From NCBI RefSeq assembly GCF_037975245.1, contig NC_092561.1, positions 1,278,501-1,342,500 of the forward strand: a DNA stretch of 64,000 bases, read 5' to 3'. The notes beneath the pieces were generated by a model. The model was given only the letters and a program-made list of their open reading frames with translations, was not told the DNA's origin and ran no database searches. This DNA is from Apostichopus japonicus. Its lineage: Eukaryota > Echinodermata > Holothuroidea > Aspidochirotida > Stichopodidae. Both the position numbers and the translations under genes were made by a program. This document shows, one piece after another, positions 59,819-64,000 of this stretch. Every line of letters begins with the position of its first letter. Within the stretch, counting starts at the first letter, position 1.

Positions 59819-62800
59819 GATACTTAGGTAAGCATCTCTTGGAACAAAACTCACCTGAAATATTGTCAATTTATCATCTTCACCTCTGCTGTAAACGTGC
59901 AAGTCTTGGCCATAGGGTGAGGCGAGGAATACGTACCTAAGTTGAGAGTTACACATTAAAAGAGAACAAAACGCAAATAAAAATCCTATGATGTCTGCAA
60001 CATTTTCTACCTTGTCTATTCTATATCTATAGAATGTTAAGAACTTCAATATTTTACATTCAGCTTTTTCATACCTTTCATCCTTTATACAAAGAAATTG
60101 TCATACATAAAAGAGAAACATAAAAATGTGGTTTGATGAGGTCATATTTTGACTTGATCAAATGTTCAGTAGGTGAGTGCAGGAACATTAAACCAGTGTA
60201 TCTCCCATATAGATCAATATTTGCCTTAGCTGTTTGAGGAAGGTCTTCCTGACAGTTAACTCTCTCACACAGATCAATGATGATGGGTGGATTTGTGTCT
60301 CCAACAATTACTTTTATCTTCCAATAATCCTCCATTTTCAAATTATTTTTAAAAACAACGATACAGAGCTCTATAACCTTATTGTATAAAATGTCTTTGT
60401 TAGAAGAATACAAAGAAGCTGAGAGTGATTTGAGTATTAGACACAAACAGTTAAAAGTAGGTGACCATTTTGAATGGGCTAGCATATTTGGTGGACATTG
60501 TTGTTTTAATGGAGAGGTAAAGTACTTCTCAAACTTTCTGTGCAAAGTTTAAAGGAAATCAAAAATAGAGAAGAAAATGCGTAGCTACTGCATAAAAAAA
60601 AAGGGTTGGTACTATATGAAACAATTTGGTCTGACGTATCGATCCTGCAATGATTAAAACTTCAGGCCCTCTGATTTTTATCAAGTGTAAAGAAAATGTT
60701 GAATTACATCCCACCTACCTTCCATCTGATGAGAGAGCTATACCGCTGACTTCATACATCTTATTTAGAACCTTAAGGGCGTTATCGTTATTAACGTGCA
60801 GGACATCTCCCCAAGGGAACATCCCAAATCTCTCCAGAAGACGTAACGGGCTGAATGTGTAATGTCCGTCATTGGTAACGTAGAAGGATGACGGACCCGT
60901 TGCTGCGATGTCGTTTAAACTGTGGAGAAAAATTACAGCTCTGTGATGGGAGATGCTTGTTTTCTTGAAGAACAAGCAAAACCTCAACCACCAAGCAATG
61001 AAATTTTGCTTTCTTTTGGCTTGAATGACCTTGAACTTTAACTGTTTCAACTTTTAAGTAAGATGGAAGAGGCAAAACCAGAGTGAAGACTTGAGCAAGT
61101 TTAAATATGATTTTAATAATCAGTGCGAAAACATTAGTGCGAGAACATACCACTTTTTGCTTTTCTTTTCTTTTCTTTAATCATTAATTGCTTTGTTTTC
61201 CTGTAAGAAGGGTGATGTTTGCAAAGTTTGGAACTAAAACACTGAAGTGTTAAAGCTTTATAAACACTGGCATTCTTGCAGGTAGCAACATTGTGATCTT
61301 TCGATCACCATGGAGATAGGAATAGCCAGACAAAGGTAAGCAAAGATTCTTCAACTTGGACTGGTATTATGACATCACTCAAACGATACAACACTTCAAT
61401 TTGGGCATCCACCCAATGGCATTGCATGTTTTGTTGTGTATCACTCGGGTTCCAATAACTTATTCTCCTATAACATATACCAAATGTGACTGCTGGTTTG
61501 GCTTCTTCCATAATAAGCTTTCTTACTTTAAGGTTGAAAAAAGTTGAAAACCATCAAAGTTCAAGGTCATTGGTATTACTTGTACCACCGACACATCCAA
61601 GCGTGCACAAATCAAGCAGTCGCTCCCAGGCCAGTACAGTGCATTGCATCTACCTGTTCCCTGATGGGACCTACTGTAGGATGCAGCCACAAACTGGTGC
61701 ATGCAAAACTATTTACAAGTTAACTTGCAGTTCCCATTCATTCACCTGGGTGAAGGGGGGGGGGGCGGCAATAAAGACAAAGTGCCTTGCCCAAAGGACA
61801 CAAAGTAATCTTCTGGCCAGTACTCAAACCTGCATTCCTTAAAATCACAAGTCCCTTGCCTTGAGTAGACACTGACCACAGAACCCCCCTTACAAAAGTA
61901 ATTAAACAAATCAAAGAGTTAAATGGTAACTTAACTACATATATTTATTCCAGACAGAAATGCAGTATTAGAAGTCTTTGTCTTCAGCATGAAAATGACC
62001 ACAGTCATAATCGTTAACCGAGAATCAAGATTGACAGGAAAATTTACTATTTAAAACATACTTGATTCTTTAGATGCCTCCATCTGGAATTATTAGACCC
62101 TTTCTTACATGCAATCAGCTGCTGTAAATATGTTACCTTCTTTGTTTTTATGAGCAAGTGATTCAAGCTTGTTTACCTTCTGAAAAATTCATTGATGACA
62201 GTCTTTTTATGATGTAAAACGAGAGTATTTCTATCAAAAGAGAATATCTCCACAGTGTCTCTTGCCTGCCACAGTCTGTGGTTCACAACAAGAACGGAAA
62301 TATGTCCTGAGAAGACGAAACAGGAATATTTATGAACAGTGTATCGACCCCGCTTGAAGTCCATGGTCAATAACATAATACCAATAATGACATTTGAAGG
62401 AGAAGCAGAGAAACAAGTCCTATATTCCCAGGGAAATAATGCCCTGTAAAACATTGTTCTATTTTTAACAAAACTTCATTCTTTCCTGCTTTTCATGGTG
62501 TAAATCTTTACGCATGACTCCGGTCCATGCTGGTCATCCCATATATGTAATACCATGTGGAGGATTTTTTAACCTTTTCTTAGTTTTTTTCCCTTGCATG
62601 TTAAAGGGTGTGAAGACTCGCGCAAAAAGAAACGTCTTATGCCGGTTATCTGACCTAGTTTCAAATGAGGTGTAACAGAAGTGTTAGACACCACCATCGA
62701 TCCCAGAAAATACACACACAGCTTGCTACCGTCGGTTATTAGACACTACTGTACAGTCAGTACATACAGCTGCGGTCAATACCCACAGCACAGTGTACAA

Positions 62801-63166
62801 ACAATACAGCGATGGACATCTCAGGTCCAGCTAAAGATAACAAGGTATCTCGTTTCATTACTGTACTGTCTGCATTTTGTAGCGACACGAACAAAACGTC
62901 ACTTGCAAGCAACGGAAAGTTAACTTTTTCAGATGGCCGCCTGCGGATTGGGGAGAGTCTTCAATGCCTTTAACTAACATACCTCCATCCTTGTCTTCCC
63001 AGATAGAAATTCCTTGTGGAGCAAAGTCCTTCATCTGGGGCAGCTTCACCATTCGTAACTTCTTTGCTGGTTTTTCAGGATGATTGAAATCAAAGAGATA
63101 GATTCTTCCTTCGAAATTCATGATCCGACTATCGGCAGGCACTAGTTTATGGAAAAGTTTTATGCC
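58508..63166 (-). CDS. Paraoxonase/arylesterase-like protein, C-terminal six exons (5' end outside window)
   Basis: Minus-strand exons in coding order are 63166-62983, 62306-62177, 60919-60719, 59936-59855, 59628-59494 and 58690-58508. All are bounded by AG/GT and keep one frame for 304 aa plus stop. The six-bladed propeller signature of PON is readable: GIKLF, RIYLFDFNHP, APQGIS, VLVVNH, SLNDIAATG, SGIALSSDGRYVF, HVYSRGEDDKL, PDDITIDSSTGDL and a terminal TVYCDLKG. PON1 is 355 aa, so about 50 residues, including Ca ligands Glu53/Asp54, are encoded upstream beyond 64000. Against PON1 from memory, Asn168 and His134 are kept, but His115 is Gln, Asn224 is Ser and Asn270 is Asp. Lactonase activity is therefore doubtful. 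Two (TA)n tracts lie in the 59629-59854 intron. Confidence 0.9.
59655..59703. repeat. (TA)n microsatellite in a paraoxonase intron
   Basis: First of two TA tracts (the other is 59778-59817). The spacer between them carries a hammerhead-like motif. Confidence 0.93.
59700..59785 (-). ncRNA. Degenerate hammerhead-ribozyme-like motif
   Basis: On the minus strand, ctgatga is followed by cgc-tgtgcag-gcg (a short stem and loop), then gaaac, then ttga and gta. This is the order of a hammerhead core with a minimal stem III, as known from Penelope-like retroelements. Stem I pairs poorly, so it is probably inactive. No retroelement protein was found nearby. Confidence 0.35.
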
Positions 63167-64000
63167 CTGGAAGTGGACGGATGAGAGAGCAAATAGATAG
63201 ATTTTATTAAAATATTGATGATGGACAACTGAGCAGTCCCCCTTTATGCATTATGTTGTACCATTTCATCATTCTATACATCAAGCCAGGGGCGGCGATC
63301 TGTTTCAAATATTGGGGGGGATATTTGCTTGGATGCGGGCGAATTACTATCAAAGCGGAGCGCTACCATTGGTTGGCGCGCAGCGTACAAGAAAATTTTT
63401 GGTTTTGATAGCCCCCCAGATCACCGGAAATGGCACTTCTCGGGCTTGAAAATGACCAACCAGATGTACACTTTTGCCTGAGAACCAAGTTTTTCCTAAT
63501 AGTTTTTTTTTTCATTCATAAACTTTTTTCAAGATTGTCACCAGTCACACATCATGTTCGACCTCATTGCATCTCCTGTGGATCATTGCTTTTGTAGGTA
63601 ATTCTTCGTAACGCCCCACAATACCCGTCAGCCCCACTTTTCAAGGTTTTAAGCCCATTATTTGTTCAGAATTTGAATAATAAATTCACTTCAAAACATA
63701 CCCATAATGTTGCACAAAATTTCATCTAATGGACAACCAATATAGAAAAACCCCCCTCAACCCCTAACAGACCGGTCAAAATTGCACGAGTAGAGGGAAG
63801 TACGATGAAGAATGTTGGTCAAGGAATTTTCGAAAATTCAGACACAGTTAAATTATTGGTGTACAAATATTAAAACCTCTTATAACGGCTACTATAAAAC
63901 TTCGATATCATAGAAAATACCCAAAATATATGATCGAGGGGGGAGGGCGGTCTCCCCCTTCACCCCCTCCCGCCGTTGGCTAGGCACCTGCGGTTAGAAA
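63167..64000 (-). other. Upstream intron of the paraoxonase gene
   Basis: Sequence upstream of the acceptor at 63167. No earlier paraoxonase exon is recognised here. Most of it belongs to the hAT-like element starting at 63287. Confidence 0.6.
63287..64000 (-). mobile_element. hAT-like element, same family as unit 3 insertions, cut by window end
   Basis: It begins caggggcggcgatc after tcaagc. About 70 bp in, it carries ttggcgcgcagcgtac, the inverted counterpart of the gtacgctccgcgccaa motif found 40-100 bp from the right end of the unit 3 outer element. The cggaaatggcacttctcggg stretch likewise matches 16614-16634 in reverse. The other end is outside or not recognisable, so its extent is uncertain. 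Confidence 0.6.

Noticed and set aside
60078-60545. Minus-strand 155-codon frame
   Set aside because: It lies wholly in the paraoxonase intron between two certain exons, shows no domain, and has no splice or promoter context. Probably chance, but it is the longest unexplained frame in the region.

Overview
The window is eukaryotic (metazoan) DNA. It is AT-rich, its genes are split by GT-AG introns, and its intergenic DNA is full of microsatellites, poly-C/poly-G runs and transposon debris. The gene families (Golgi carbohydrate sulfotransferase, rhodopsin-like GPCR, paraoxonase) and the repeat style (small hAT-like elements, a tRNA-derived SINE, APE-type non-LTR remnants) suit a marine invertebrate deuterostome such as an echinoderm. 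That taxonomic guess is inference only.

Region 1 (1-38,882): a head-to-tail tandem array of five units of 7.3-8.7 kb. Each carries one three-exon gene for a type II membrane sulfotransferase of the HNK-1/CHST8-14 family (Sulfotransfer_2), on the + strand. Exon 1 encodes the cytoplasmic tail and signal anchor, exon 2 a stem, and exon 3 the whole catalytic domain with both PAPS-binding motifs. All five reading frames are intact (about 396-400 aa). Intron 1 of every unit holds the same decayed non-LTR retrotransposon and a small hAT-like repeat. Downstream of exon 3 lies a fossil of the C-terminus of another sulfotransferase. Units 1-2 and 3-4 share a 6.9 kb block at a constant offset of 16,229 bp, so the array is a mosaic of recent duplication and conversion. 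Unit 3 alone carries a hAT-like element nested in another, upstream of its gene. Unit 5 is the most divergent and truncated copy and ends the array.

Region 2 (38,883-42,258): intergenic, with microsatellites and small inverted-repeat elements. No gene recognised.

Region 3 (42,259-51,935): a complete three-exon class A GPCR gene on the + strand (364 aa). Its first intron is 7.4 kb, contains two long (TA)n tracts, and carries a 0.7 kb hAT-like element.

Region 4 (51,936-58,507): intergenic, with a tRNA-derived SINE between (TA)n tracts, a striking 470 bp near-perfect palindrome and a 236 bp inverted-repeat element.

Region 5 (58,508-64,000): the last six coding exons of a paraoxonase/arylesterase-type gene on the - strand. 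Its 5' exons lie beyond the window. By eye alignment it has replaced several catalytic-calcium and catalytic residues. The right edge carries another copy of the hAT-like family seen in array unit 3.

The three gene types have no obvious shared pathway. The main biological story is the recently amplified, still intact sulfotransferase array.
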